From Agarophyton chilense (Eukaryota; Rhodophyta; Florideophyceae; Gracilariales; Gracilariaceae), in contig JARGXX010000016.1 in assembly GCA_030374765.1 (NCBI GenBank), forward strand, positions 1,116,001 to 1,180,000: a stretch of 64,000 bases of DNA. The letters are read 5' to 3'. The notes below the pieces were generated by a model. It was given only the letters and a program-made list of their open reading frames with translations, searched no databases and was not told the DNA's origin. The stretch's first letter is position 1. The number at the start of each line of letters is the position of its first letter. Shown one piece after another: positions 32,930 through 43,259 of this stretch. The position numbers and the translations under genes were made by a program.

Positions 32930-33915
32930 GGTGTGAGGCGGAGAGGCGGAGAGGCGACGCAAGGCGCACGGTGCTTTTTGTGCGCGTGAGAGCAGGCAGA
33001 GGTACAAAGGGCCAGGTAGAGCTACGACGGGCCAAGGGTGGAGAGGGAGCGGGCAGGCGCGAGCAGCAAGGACGCGTGGGAAGACGTGCCACTCGCGTGC
33101 AGGGTGGTCATTCACGAGCACAGCGGCGGCGGCATGGGGGTTGAGGGAGGGCACGAATGTTACAACGGCGGGGCGGCGAAGAAACGGGCGAAGAGCGGGA
33201 GGTGGGGGGGGGGGGCAAGGGGTGTGACCCGACAGCAGCCACAGCGGGCGCTTGAGAGCACAAGACGTCTCGGAAAGGGTGCGTTGGTACAGACAAGACG
33301 CACACAAAGCGAAACGCAACCGACCACGGTTGGTCCTCCTTGTGTTGCTGTTCATGTTGTTACACGGAGGTGCATGTTTTGGGCTGAGCAGCCGCACGCC
33401 GCCGCAGACCACTCCAGGGCCACCCAGCGCGTGGCCATAGGCCGTGCCGCCATTGGCCGAACCGCAGGGTTGCGTTCCGTCCAACAACCAATGCGCGCCG
33501 CGCCTCGCGGCAAGCTTCGAAATGAAGGGCGTGTCATTCTGACAGCCAGCCGCCCTAACCATTCCCCCCCTCCCCCCCCCACGCTCTGCCGCAATGCCGC
33601 ACTACTTACATTACGCACGCGTCGCGCACGCGCGTGTTCGCCATCTGCCCCATCTCAACACTCCGCTCCCCCTCGTATAAAACTGCCTCTCCCCCCCTTT
33701 GCTCTTGTTCAACTCGTCCACTCTTCTCCCCCACCGCGCACCCCCCACCTGCCACTCCTCACCTCACCCGTCTCCTTTCGCGCTTCTTTCTTCTTCCTAC
33801 TCCTCGTTTCGGCCCTCCCGCCGCGCTTTTCACCATTACGGACACCCCCAATCGCCGTGCCTCCCCCTGTTCTTGCGCCCTTTCCACCTGCAAGTCTTGT
33901 TCACAACCTTCCCCA
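32930..33915. promoter_or_regulatory. divergent promoter region between NAPRT and the C2H2 gene
   Basis: About 1 kb of GC-rich sequence. It has an inverted CCAAT (ATTGG, 33452-33456) and a CCAAT (33488-33492) within 40 bp, followed by GCGCGCCGCGCC. A TATA box at 33676-33682 faces the plus-strand gene. Runs of twelve G (33204-33215) and of C (33545-33580) occur. The CCAAT pair could serve both genes. Confidence 0.5.
33676..33682 (+). promoter_or_regulatory. TATA box of the C2H2 gene
   Basis: TATAAAA, about 235 bp before the chosen ATG, followed by a C/T-rich stretch as in many leader regions. Inferred from sequence alone. Confidence 0.45.
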
Positions 33916-34596
33916 ATGGTGCAGCTTTGCTCCGAAAAAGTGTCCATTGGGTTTTTGCTCAACAACAGCCCTTCATCCTCACACGATGCTCGTCAGGCGC
34001 TGCACAGGCCCCTCCCCACGCACCATGGTCATCACGCACATCACGCTCACTACACGCCTAATGCTGCGTTTGACAAGTTGCTGTCGGCCGCCAACATGAT
34101 TCGAAAGCGCGACGAGCGCTGTATGTCTTCGTCTTCCTCGAGCTCCTCAGCGTCGACTCATCTGCAAACAAACTCCGCAAAGAGACGGAAGCGTCAAACA
34201 CAGAGCTGCAACATTTGTGGGCGCACTTTTGGTGACGCATCCTCCGTCAAGAAACACACACGCGTTGTACACCTCAAAATCAAGGATTTCAAGTGTGAAA
34301 TCTGTGGAAAGACTTTTGCTGAGAAGAGTAACAAGTCCAAGCACTACATCGCAGCTCATCTTAACCAAAGAAGCCACAAGTGTGACGAATGCGGCAAGGA
34401 GTTTAACTTTTCTGACGGCTTGCGACGACACAAGAACAATGTGCACCTCAACCTCCGCCCCTACCCGTGTGAACAATGCAACACGGCGTACAAGCAGAAG
34501 ACGCATCTCATCAAACATCGTCAATCTGTTCACGGAATGTACACGCCGTCGATGCGTGTGACGAACCCCCGCTCCAACACCAGTGATAGCAACTAA
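33916..34596 (+). CDS. four-finger C2H2 zinc-finger protein
   Basis: Probable nuclear DNA-binding protein. The frame is open from 33634, but the part before ATG 33916 is a low-complexity Pro/Ser/Thr stretch downstream of a TATA box. I start at MVQLCSEK (context CCCCAATGG), giving 226 residues. Layout: His-rich patch 37-46, Ser run 71-80, basic nuclear signal AKRRKRQ (88-94), then four fingers of form C-x2-C-x12-H-x4-H beginning near 98, 127, 156 and 185. The linkers between fingers (LKIKDFK, LNQRSHK, LNLRPYP) only partly match the classical TGEKP linker. No other domain is present, so the target and role cannot be told. No intron. Family members of this kind are usually transcription factors. 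Confidence 0.88.
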   Translation: MVQLCSEKVSIGFLLNNSPSSSHDARQALHRPLPTHHGHHAHHAHYTPNAAFDKLLSAANMIRKRDERCMSSSSSSSSASTHLQTNSAKRRKRQTQSCNICGRTFGDASSVKKHTRVVHLKIKDFKCEICGKTFAEKSNKSKHYIAAHLNQRSHKCDECGKEFNFSDGLRRHKNNVHLNLRPYPCEQCNTAYKQKTHLIKHRQSVHGMYTPSMRVTNPRSNTSDSN

Positions 34597-36469
34597 TTGT
34601 TTTGCATTGAGCATTGGTTTGTTTTTGTTTATTTGACTAAGCTAGAAGCTAGAAGTAGACTCCCCATTGTCTAATGTAAATTGTGAAACGAATGAAAAGT
34701 ACGTTCGTAACTTAACGTTTTGTATATATGTGCAGCAGCAGCAGCAAGCAACGGGCGTACGTAACGCACGCCGAGCGCGTAGCAAAGTGCGGCCAAGCGG
34801 GGCGCACAGATCGCGAGCGCGACAGGCGTCGGGCCCATTTTTGTGACGTGTTGGCGCGTCGCAGGTGACGCTCGTGTGACTCGCACACTTTGGTCACTCG
34901 GTAGTTGCACGTGAGTGAACGACGGAGGCGCTTTGGGTATAACGGACGGCCGCTTTTTGTTTCTTTTCTTCTGTAAGGGGCACACTCTACCTGTGGTTAA
35001 TGTACTGCCGCAGTGGAGGAAGCGTGTCCAAAGTTGTTTGTGCTTTTTCGTCGTCGTGTGTCCCATCCCCCTCCCGTGCCGCCTTTTTTTCTCTCTTCGT
35101 TGCGCGTAAGCTGCTTGTAGCGCGTTTGCTTTGCGATGGCGTTGCAGAAAAACCCGAAACGATCCCTCCTTCCCTCCCCTCCCCTCCCCCCCCCCCCCCC
35201 CCCCCCCCCCCCCCACGCTGATGTGTAAGCGCACACACTCCCAGACGTCACCAACAAAACACGTTTCCGCCGCGAGCAAACAACAAGCCACGCCACACTT
35301 CCGATCTTCACCAAAGAGAAGACGCCGTGTGTGCTTTTCTTGCTTTTTCTTCTTTTTGCACTCTCCATTTTTCGAAAAATAGATCACCTAATTTTTCCAC
35401 TTACAGAATGCCCCATGTTGAGCCAAGAATATCTGCCACCAATGTGCACCACACAAAGACGTGGCTTTGTCCAATTGCACTGGAGGCAACACACTCGTCT
35501 AGAACCAAAGTGCAGGGTGTGGTATTTCGTCTGTAAGCGTTTGACGTGTTCGTTGCTGTAAAAGATCAGGTGCTTTCGAGTGGAGGGCGTGGCAGGAGCA
35601 CCTATCTACCGATATCTACTCTAGCTAGCTATGTACACATTGAGACACACAACTGCAGCGTGACACCGCCTCGTCACATTTTCGCACACCAATTCCAAGA
35701 GAGGGAGAGAAAGAGAGCGCAAGGCACCAAACCTCGTTGGAACAATACCTCGACCCATCACTTGGGTTTAGGTTTTCTTGGTTCACAGCCACCATCACCA
35801 CGAGACGAGAGTGCTGCGCTGACCGCAGCCATTAGCAAACTACCCTTGCAAATTTGCCACCCACAAGGAACAGTCCGCTCGCACTCCACCTCGCCACCGC
35901 CAACCGCCCAATACATATACCTGCCAGCGCACCCAATTCGGGAAGGACGCGCCAGCAAAGCTACTCTGCATGCACCACCGTCTCCAGACGTCGTCGTCCA
36001 TCGAGGGAGGCGTCTTTGACCTAAGTGCTTCGCGCCGCCCACCCTGCCGATCGGCCTGTCCCCCCTGCTTCTAGAACCGCCTGACGTGCGCTCCAGCACG
36101 ACTCGCTTACAGCATCCACACACAACTACAGTTTGACCCCATTTACACGTCACATGCGTGTACACGCCATCCACGTTGTAAAATATTTTAAAAAATTATG
36201 TACTGTACAAACAGAAAAAAAAAAAAAAAAGGAAAAAAAGTTGTGGCTCTCGCTGCGAAGCCCCGAAATTGCTGCGCACGCAGGCACGTCGAGAAACGTA
36301 GCCAGCCCACTGCGTCGTATGCCATCAGGTGGCGCGCGCCGCCGACACTCGCTTTCTCTTTGCCCGGCCCCCCCCTTTTTCCACGCCCCGCCCTCCCCAC
36401 CCTTTTCGCGATCGCGCTGCTTTTTTGCTCTACAATCGCTCACTTGTATGCATTATATGCGGGCTTGAA
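34597..36469. other. intergenic region between the C2H2 gene and Miro
   Basis: About 1.9 kb with homopolymer-rich sequence: a 29-base C run (35186-35214) and an A run near 36215-36231. ORFs of 138-238 codons on both strands here are driven by those runs or by base bias, and show no motif. The right part is presumably the Miro promoter and leader. Confidence 0.6.
35186..35214. repeat. poly-C tract of 29 bases
   Basis: An unbroken run of 29 C, preceded by C-rich CCCTCCCCTCCCCT repeats. Length is likely variable or prone to sequencing error. Confidence 0.9.
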
Positions 36470-38550
36470 ATGAAGGACTCGGCCAGAATCGTCGTCGTTG
36501 GTGATGGTATGCTTTGTTTTATCCCCTGCGTTTTTGAGCTCTCGCCTCGTACATCCTAGATGTTATTACGTCTGTGTCAACTGACTGTTTGTTCCTTTAA
36601 AACCTTTTTTTGCTCTCTTTGTTGGCTCTTTTAGAGAATGTTGGTAAAACATCAATCATCGAGGTTCTCATCACTGAAAAGTTCCAACCCAATGTACAAC
36701 CTGTTCTACCCGTTGTAATCGTGCCCAAGAACGTAACCCCAGAACGCGTAAATGTGTCCATTGTCGACACACCTGGAGACCCCCTACAAGTTGAAAAGGT
36801 AGATGAAAACCTCAAATCAGCAGACGTAATCGTTCTTGTCTACGATGTCAACAACGAATTATCCACCAGACGAGTGTCCTCACATTGGTTGCCCAAGTTT
36901 CGAGCTTCCCGACTCAACGTTCCTGTCATTCTTGTCGGAAATAAGATTGATCTGAGGGGCGGTATAGCAGATCCCACCGCCGCAGCCAAGATGGAGGAAT
37001 TCATCAAGCCCATCATGGACGATTTCAGAGAGGTTGATGTTTGCATAGAATGCTCGGCGAAAACTGTGTCAAACATTTCAGAGGTGTTTTATTTCGCCCA
37101 GAAAGCTGTGCTCTATCCCACGGGCCAGGTGTACGACGTTGACAAGCACTCTTTGAAGCCCGATGCCAACACCGCCTTACGTCGAATATTCAATCTTTGT
37201 GACAAGGATGGCGATGGCGGACTCAACGACAAGGAACTGAACGATTTTCAGTATCACTGCTTCAATGTGTATCTGAAAGAAGAAGAATTAGATGGCGTGA
37301 AGAAAGTTGTCAGAGAAAGCTGCCCACAAAGAGGAATCAATTCGGATGGATCGCTTTCTGAGGAGGGCTTTATCTTTCTGCACACCCTGTTTGTACAGAA
37401 AGGAAGGCTAGAAACCACGTGGATTGTTCTCCGCAAGTTCGGGTATGACGACTACATGCGATTACAATTAGACGAGTCTGAAATTCCGCCGTGCAACGAC
37501 GATCAAACCATCGAGTTAAGTGCGGAGGGAAAGAGCTTCCTTGGCAATTTGTTCGCAGCGGCTGATTCAGATGCCGACGGAATGCTGTCGCCCAATGAGC
37601 TTCGCAAACTATTTGCTGCATGCCCTGATGGACCGTTTGCTGTGAAAAAGAAGGTTTTGGGCGACAGATTGACGAACAAAAGTGACGAAACTGGAAAGGA
37701 GGGCTACATGACGCTAGAGGCATTTATGGCGCGATGGACCATGTTTCTGGTGGACAGTGTGGCAGATTGCTTGCTCAGTTTCAAGTACCTCGGGTATAAC
37801 GATGAGAAGAGTGCGCTCAAGGTGACGAAGGGAAAAAGACGGGACCGATATAATCGTGCTGTCAGCAAGGATGTTATTAGCGTTTCTGTGCTTGGGAGGG
37901 ACGGCAGTTTGAAGACGGACATAGTGCGCGGTCTAGTGGGAATGGGTGGCAATGGTCTGGACAGTGGTAATGCAATGTCCTGCGCAGACGTGTCATACAT
38001 GGAACGGGATCGAAACGACGTGCCGACTGAGATTAGCAAAACGGTAGTGCTACGCCAGATACCTGAAGAAAGCATGAGCTCGTATTTTGCTTCAAGACGT
38101 GAGCTGGAGAGCACTGATGTGATGTGCATTGTGTTCAATGGCGGTGATGAGGACTCTCTGGAGAAGGCGCGATTGATCTGGCAGGCGGTGGATGCGAAAA
38201 AGCCCGCGATCAAGATGCCGTTCGTGCTGGTAGCGTGTGTGACGCAGGAAATGATAGCGAACGGGAGTGAGGTGCTGGATCGGGCGGATAAAATGTGCGT
38301 GGAACGCGATCTGCCTACGGCGACGCGTGTGTCGGTGGAAGAGGGCGAGTACGGATCGCTGTACGCGGACTTGCTGGGGGTGGCGCTGCACCCGGAGGTG
38401 ATCTGCGAGGACTACTACGAGGGGGTGTCAGACAGACGCTCGTCGCTGGCGACGGCGGCGAAATGGACGGCTGTGGCAGTGGCGGGGGGCGTTGTAATAT
38501 ACGGGGCAAAACGAGCTTATGACTACTACACGACGAAGACGTCGTCGTGA
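36470..38550 (+). CDS. MIRO: mitochondrial Rho GTPase (Miro)
   Basis: Outer-membrane GTPase of mitochondria with calcium-binding EF hands; couples mitochondria to transport and shape control. The gene has one intron. Exon 1 is 36470-36506 (MKDSARIVVVGD). The intron 36507-36634 has GT...AG ends, and exon 2 is 36635-38550. Splicing joins the P-loop as GDENVGKT (residues 11-18) and gives 650 residues. Further motifs: DTPGD (58-62), NKID (115-118), ECSAK (151-155), EF-hand loops at 202-213 (DKDGDGGLNDKE) and 323-334 (DSDADGMLSPNE), and a C-terminal membrane anchor (WTAVAVAGGVVIYGAK) with a short tail, as Miro proteins have. The second GTPase domain is degenerate: its P-loop reads GRDGSLKT, without the Gly before Lys. 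Confidence 0.95.
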
Positions 38551-39012
38551 GCTGTTTGTTAGAATTTTGTGAGGAAGGGGTGGAGTGGAGGCGTAAAGCT
38601 ATTTTTGCGGCGTGTTGCGCAAGCTGCGAGTGGGGCGAGCGCACGCGCAGCGTAGGGCTCCTTCCACCGCGTGCGCGTGCGGCGGCGCTTACGCCAATGG
38701 GCGCCGCGCGGCGCGCATTTGTTGCGTGCTCATTGGCCGCCTGCGCCGCGTGCCGAAAAACCATTTTAGAACAAGCCGTCTTCAAAAGGAGGCGCCGCGA
38801 CTGCGTATCTATCGCAACGACGCGCCGCTCATCTGACTCGCGCTCCTTCGTGCTGTCTGCAACCGAAACAGCAACAACCGCTCGCCCCGTCTGACCGCGG
38901 ATCCGCGTCTTTCCTGCCTTCCTCCCTCCTCCGCCTCTTGTGCTTGCCTTCCACCCTATTTACTCCCCCTCCCCCCTCCCGTCCCCTCTGTGCTTTTCCC
39001 TTTCCTTTCCCC
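38551..39012. promoter_or_regulatory. intergenic promoter region upstream of the BuGZ-like gene
   Basis: GC-rich, with a CCAAT box (38694-38698) next to GGGCGCCGCGCGG and an inverted CCAAT (ATTGG, 38732-38736). The spacing of 34 bp between the two and the GCGC context resemble the NAPRT/C2H2 promoter. A C/T-rich stretch precedes the ATG. Confidence 0.45.
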
Positions 39013-40086
39013 ATGGGTCGTAGGAAGAAGCGTGCTGCGCCCAACGCGCGTGAGCGCATTTTTTGCTACTACTGCGACCGCAACTTTCAGCAAGAGCAGG
39101 AACTGCTTGCCCATCAGAAGGAAAAGCATCTTCGCTGCCCCTTCTGCACCAAACGCATGCTCTCCATTCAGAGCCTGCTTGTGCACGCCGACCAAATGCA
39201 TAACACCCGCGTCACCAGCGTGCCCAACTCTATTCCGGGCCGAGAATCTGTCGCTGTGGACGTGCTGGGCATGACCGGCATCCCCGACTCCTTCTATGCC
39301 TCTCTCGATGATCCGCACCTTCCAAAGCGTTCGAGAAACGCCCATCTTTCCCCAACCGCCCTCCCAAACACCTTTCCCACCAACGCCTACGTCGACGTGC
39401 GTTCCGCCCATGCAGCATCTTCTCCCGCGGCCTCTCTGCCGCCCTATTCAGCCCCTCACTTGTATTCGTATCCCCCGCAACCCGCCACGCACGCCGTTTC
39501 ATATTCCCAACATGGTACGCATTACAACTACTCACAACCGACATCCAACCATCCTGCTCCAAATTATGCCTACCCCTACAATGCCTCCCAACCGAATTAT
39601 AACGCGGCACAGGCGCTGTACCCGTCTACATCTGCGCCGCAGCCGTATAATGCTTCACTTGATGCTTCTCAGTACGCCAATTACACGCAGCCAACCTCGT
39701 ACAACTACCAATCAGCCACAAGGCTTCCACCTCTTAGGGCAGCATATCCAACCACCGCGCTGCCAAGCTACACACAGTCGCAATTGCCAACAACAAATCC
39801 GATTGCTCCCTACACATCTGCCGAACCGGCGCGCTCACCATCATCTCATTTCAATAATTACGCACCGCAAAAAGGAATCAATACACATCAATATCAAACG
39901 CATGCAGCAGCGCAACAACTTTATCCTTCTCAACCAGCTTCAGATGTTGTTACTCCCCCCCCCGCAAGCGCCCCTCCACCTGTGCCGCAAAGCAAGCTCA
40001 TATTCGAATCTACGTGCAGTCCAGAAGAGGAACGAGCACAACTACCCAGGTATATGACGAAGCCACGCTGTGCAAGCACCTCATAG
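39013..40086 (+). CDS. BuGZ/ZNF207-like zinc-finger protein
   Basis: The animal relatives bind microtubules and the mitotic checkpoint protein Bub3; the plant relative SUF4 acts as a transcription regulator. I start at ATG 39013 (MGRRKKRA), as in the family. Two closely spaced fingers follow, C18-C21-H34-H39 and C42-C45-H58-H63, then the conserved VPNSIPGRESV and VLGMTGIPD block. The middle is a long Pro/Tyr/Ser/Asn/Gln-rich disordered region, as in BuGZ. Near the end, PEEERAQLPRY resembles the conserved C-terminal block of this family. The frame then ends at TAG 40084-40086, 357 residues in all. No Bub3-binding GLEBS motif is obvious. A two-base change near 40053 would open a longer tail (see findings). 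No intron is evident. Confidence 0.88.
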   Translation: MGRRKKRAAPNARERIFCYYCDRNFQQEQELLAHQKEKHLRCPFCTKRMLSIQSLLVHADQMHNTRVTSVPNSIPGRESVAVDVLGMTGIPDSFYASLDDPHLPKRSRNAHLSPTALPNTFPTNAYVDVRSAHAASSPAASLPPYSAPHLYSYPPQPATHAVSYSQHGTHYNYSQPTSNHPAPNYAYPYNASQPNYNAAQALYPSTSAPQPYNASLDASQYANYTQPTSYNYQSATRLPPLRAAYPTTALPSYTQSQLPTTNPIAPYTSAEPARSPSSHFNNYAPQKGINTHQYQTHAAAQQLYPSQPASDVVTPPPASAPPPVPQSKLIFESTCSPEEERAQLPRYMTKPRCASTS

Positions 40087-42360
40087 AAACCGTTAAACCC
40101 AACCCAACCGCAACGCCTCTCGAAATTCTGCCTCATTCTGTCCATCGCCGTCACATATGTCGTCGTCAACTTGCGCTTCCACCGTTAATCTCCCGCCTGC
40201 TGCTTCCGTCTACACCAGTTGGCTACTTCTGTAACCGTGTCAGGTAAACGTTCAGGGCGTTCTATCCATAGCCCCCTATTTTATAAACATGGACTTACCG
40301 TCGTCATCGAAACGGCCAATTGAATTCCACATCGGATGGGAGTTTGTACATGCGTATTATTTTAATTAATTGAAGCATGTTGACGCGCCACCAAACCGGC
40401 CGACAATTGGGCTCGTCGAGTGAAACCACGTACCACAAGAAATTCAAAAAATGAAGTGGAATCTATAATTCACTAATTTCCAACGTTTCTTTACAAGTAA
40501 ACACGTTCCCCACAAGGTTACACCCAATCAGACATCTTTTTAATAACATTGAGCTTGTCGGTCTCTCCGTGGGGCTGTGTCCACGTGGGGCGCTGACGCA
40601 GCCCGCTCGCGAGCTGAAATACCAAACCCCTCCCTCCAGAGCTGGAAGGGCCCAGGGGCTGCCCTCTTTCAATTCCGACACGGCGCTCAAACTCCGAATT
40701 TATCCGAATTTGGTAAGCAAAAGAACCCGAATTAAATATTCAAAAAGTGTCACATTTTCCCGCCACTTTGTACTTGTTTCCGGTCCAAAACACGTACAGA
40801 TTGCCGCCAAAAACAACAAGAACTGTTCACCACTTGAAGGAAATCATTCATTGTTTTCATCTCACTTGAACTCTTCTATGATCACGATTTGTCATTTTTT
40901 CTTTCTCTGCAACTCTCACATACTCTGCTTTCTACGCTACTATGTTTTACACATCACCAATCAAAAAACAGAAATGTCCGACCACATTCAAACTAACCCA
41001 TTTGCAACAGTTAAAACTACGCATTGCCTCTGGAAATTTTCACAATAGCTGCATAACATTTGTTCCCTTCCGATTTTGTCACACATTTTGTCGAGAGCAT
41101 TTCACATCAACAAAAAATTCTAATAAAAATACAATCATGTCGAGCATTTTACACCTTCTTTCAAGACGAAAATCTTTCTATCTCATCTCAGAAACAAACA
41201 AGCTACCAAGTGAGTGCAGTACTAATCTCTGTATGGACAAGAAAAAAAATTAGTTATTTTCGAAAAAAGTCCTATTCGTGAGCACATATTCTGCACATTT
41301 TTAACAGTACACTAAACTACGGTACACTATTTTAAAGGATTATTTCCAAGAATTTATGCAGATTTTGATTGAAAATGACACCAAGAATTGCAATTCAAAG
41401 CTCTTAAGAAGTTTCAAGTACATCGAAGATTGAATGACGAATGAAGTTGTATTGGATGAAAAGTTCATTTTAATATGTTAGTTGGGAATACTGCCCTTTG
41501 TATGAGTTTCAAACAGAGGTGGTAGTCAATCCGTTTTGCAAAACTTTAAATTGGTATGTCATTTTTAGTTAAAGTTCCTGTAGCATTCTGGATGCACCTG
41601 AGTTCGAACGTTCAGAATACTTTACTTCATGTAGAGGTTTGAACAGGAGAAAGTTAAGTAAGTACAGTACTTAGTGTACACTGTAAAGTGCCATCACCAA
41701 ATATTTTAGTTGGTGTTATTTTAGATATTTGTGTAGTTGCACGCCACGTGTATGCATTACTGTACAGTACTTGCTTTGCCTCTTGGCACATTAAAGGGCA
41801 CAAGGCCCAGGTGAGGACGGCCAAAGGCCAACCAACAACGGACCTAAATACCATCTTCGTGAGTCCTAGAAATAACAAAGTGGTTCACCACAAAGGGGCT
41901 CCTATAGTATCAGTTCTTAACCGTCCTGAGCTCTAGCTCTTGTTTCGAGGATACCCCCTACTGTTGCGCATTTGCCACCCTTTTTCTACAGCTTTCTGTG
42001 TGTGTGTGTGCTTTTTTTTATTGTCTCTACTGTAACCTAATTATTTGTGTTATCAAAAGGGTTGTTGAGCATATTTCGCGTGCATTATGTACCGCCGTAT
42101 CTGGACATCTGCATGGTGTAAATACGTATTATCTCCACTGTTCAGACACACCTGGTTGCTTTCCGCACACTCTCTCTTCTTATCTATGAACCGTCGCTCG
42201 CAAGGCGACACCCGCTCTTCGCAGTTATTTCTGTGGATACCTTTAGGACAAAGCTTGGAGCGGAGACCCCACGAATATGTTTGGGATCTTTCTCTCTTGA
42301 GAGACACGCCTCAGGTGAAGGAGACGCGTCCCAGCAGAGCACAGAAACAGAGCTACTCTA
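40087..42360. other. AT-rich intergenic sequence
   Basis: No gene is supported. Frames up to 159 codons on both strands lack motifs. A TG dinucleotide repeat lies at 41997-42010. Confidence 0.55.
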
Positions 42361-43250
42361 GAAAGGCATGAGGGAGTCGGGTTTAAGACCGAGTCCAATC
42401 CGGCGGGATATATCTAGAGTGTTTAGGTGAGCACTGCACAGTTCGAGGTGTGACCAATCCTAGGCGGAGTGGTACCACGGCGATTGTCGGAATAGAAGCG
42501 AGGAAACACTCGTATGAGATGGACAAGCGAGGTGAGTGAGGCGGCCACTCACGAGAGCCAAAAAGGAGAACAAGAGGAAAACAGGGGCGAAACCCTATAC
42601 AGGGGCGAGACTACGACAAGTGTCGGCGATTAAATATGAACCCACGGTGGTGGTGTCACTCTGCTCGACAGAGGGGTGGGTGAACTAACGTGCAACGGGC
42701 GCTCACGCAGTATGCGGTGAAGACGCGCCGAAGGCGAAGAGTTCAGAGCCAAGACTTCCTCCTTGGGATCTCCCAAGAGGGTGTTTACTGGGGAGCAGTG
42801 CTCAACCTCCTAAGTAGTGTGGCGCGCGGCCCCTGACAGTGGGCATGCGCCCGAAAAATAGACACTAAATAGCGATAGCGTAGCTAAATAAATACTAAAT
42901 AATACTAAATAATACTAACCATTAGGTAAAATCCGGGCCACGTGTGGCACGCCTCGCACTCGAGCGTCGGCATCCGTGCAGTCCACGTGTTCCACCAGTG
43001 TGCAGTTCCGGTCCTAACCGGCCGTCGGCACGCAATAGCGGTATAGCTTGTCATAGACCAAGCTAGTCCTCAAGCGAGCGAAATCTTTAAATCCTGGGAA
43101 TAAACCTTGAAGAGCATTGCGCTTCACAGCCATACAGGCCATACCTTTTTTTAAGCAATTTGTTTGCTTACGTATGCTCTTGGAACAAATCTGTAGATAG
43201 AACGATTGATTTCAATTGCCACTGACGGTCCCAGCAATACTACAGGATGA
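42361..43250. other. GC-rich block, possible element remnant
   Basis: Base composition changes abruptly from the flanking AT-rich DNA. It includes the palindrome GGGCATGCGCCC (about 42841-42852), a short AATACTAAAT tandem (about 42889-42920) and several CACGTG. It may be a leader or LTR of an unrecognised element. I find no target duplication and no matching copy. Confidence 0.3.
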
Positions 43251-43259
43251 TATCAAGGT

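Noticed and set aside
32930-33562. N-terminal extension of the NAPRT frame to 745 codons
   Set aside because: The extension lacks similarity to the family and is GC-biased; the conserved start MHLSPLLTDKYQ at 32929 gives the normal length.
33634-33915. Upstream extension of the C2H2 protein
   Set aside because: Low-complexity Pro/Ser/Thr translation of a C/T-rich leader just after a TATA box; the ATG at 33916 has better context.
34671-35387. 238-codon ORF on the minus strand and overlapping Pro-rich ORFs on the plus strand
   Set aside because: Driven by the 29-base C run and C/G-rich simple sequence; no motif and no plausible protein composition.
38547-38894. 115-codon ORF after Miro
   Set aside because: GC-rich promoter-like sequence with CCAAT boxes; Ala/Arg-rich translation without motifs.
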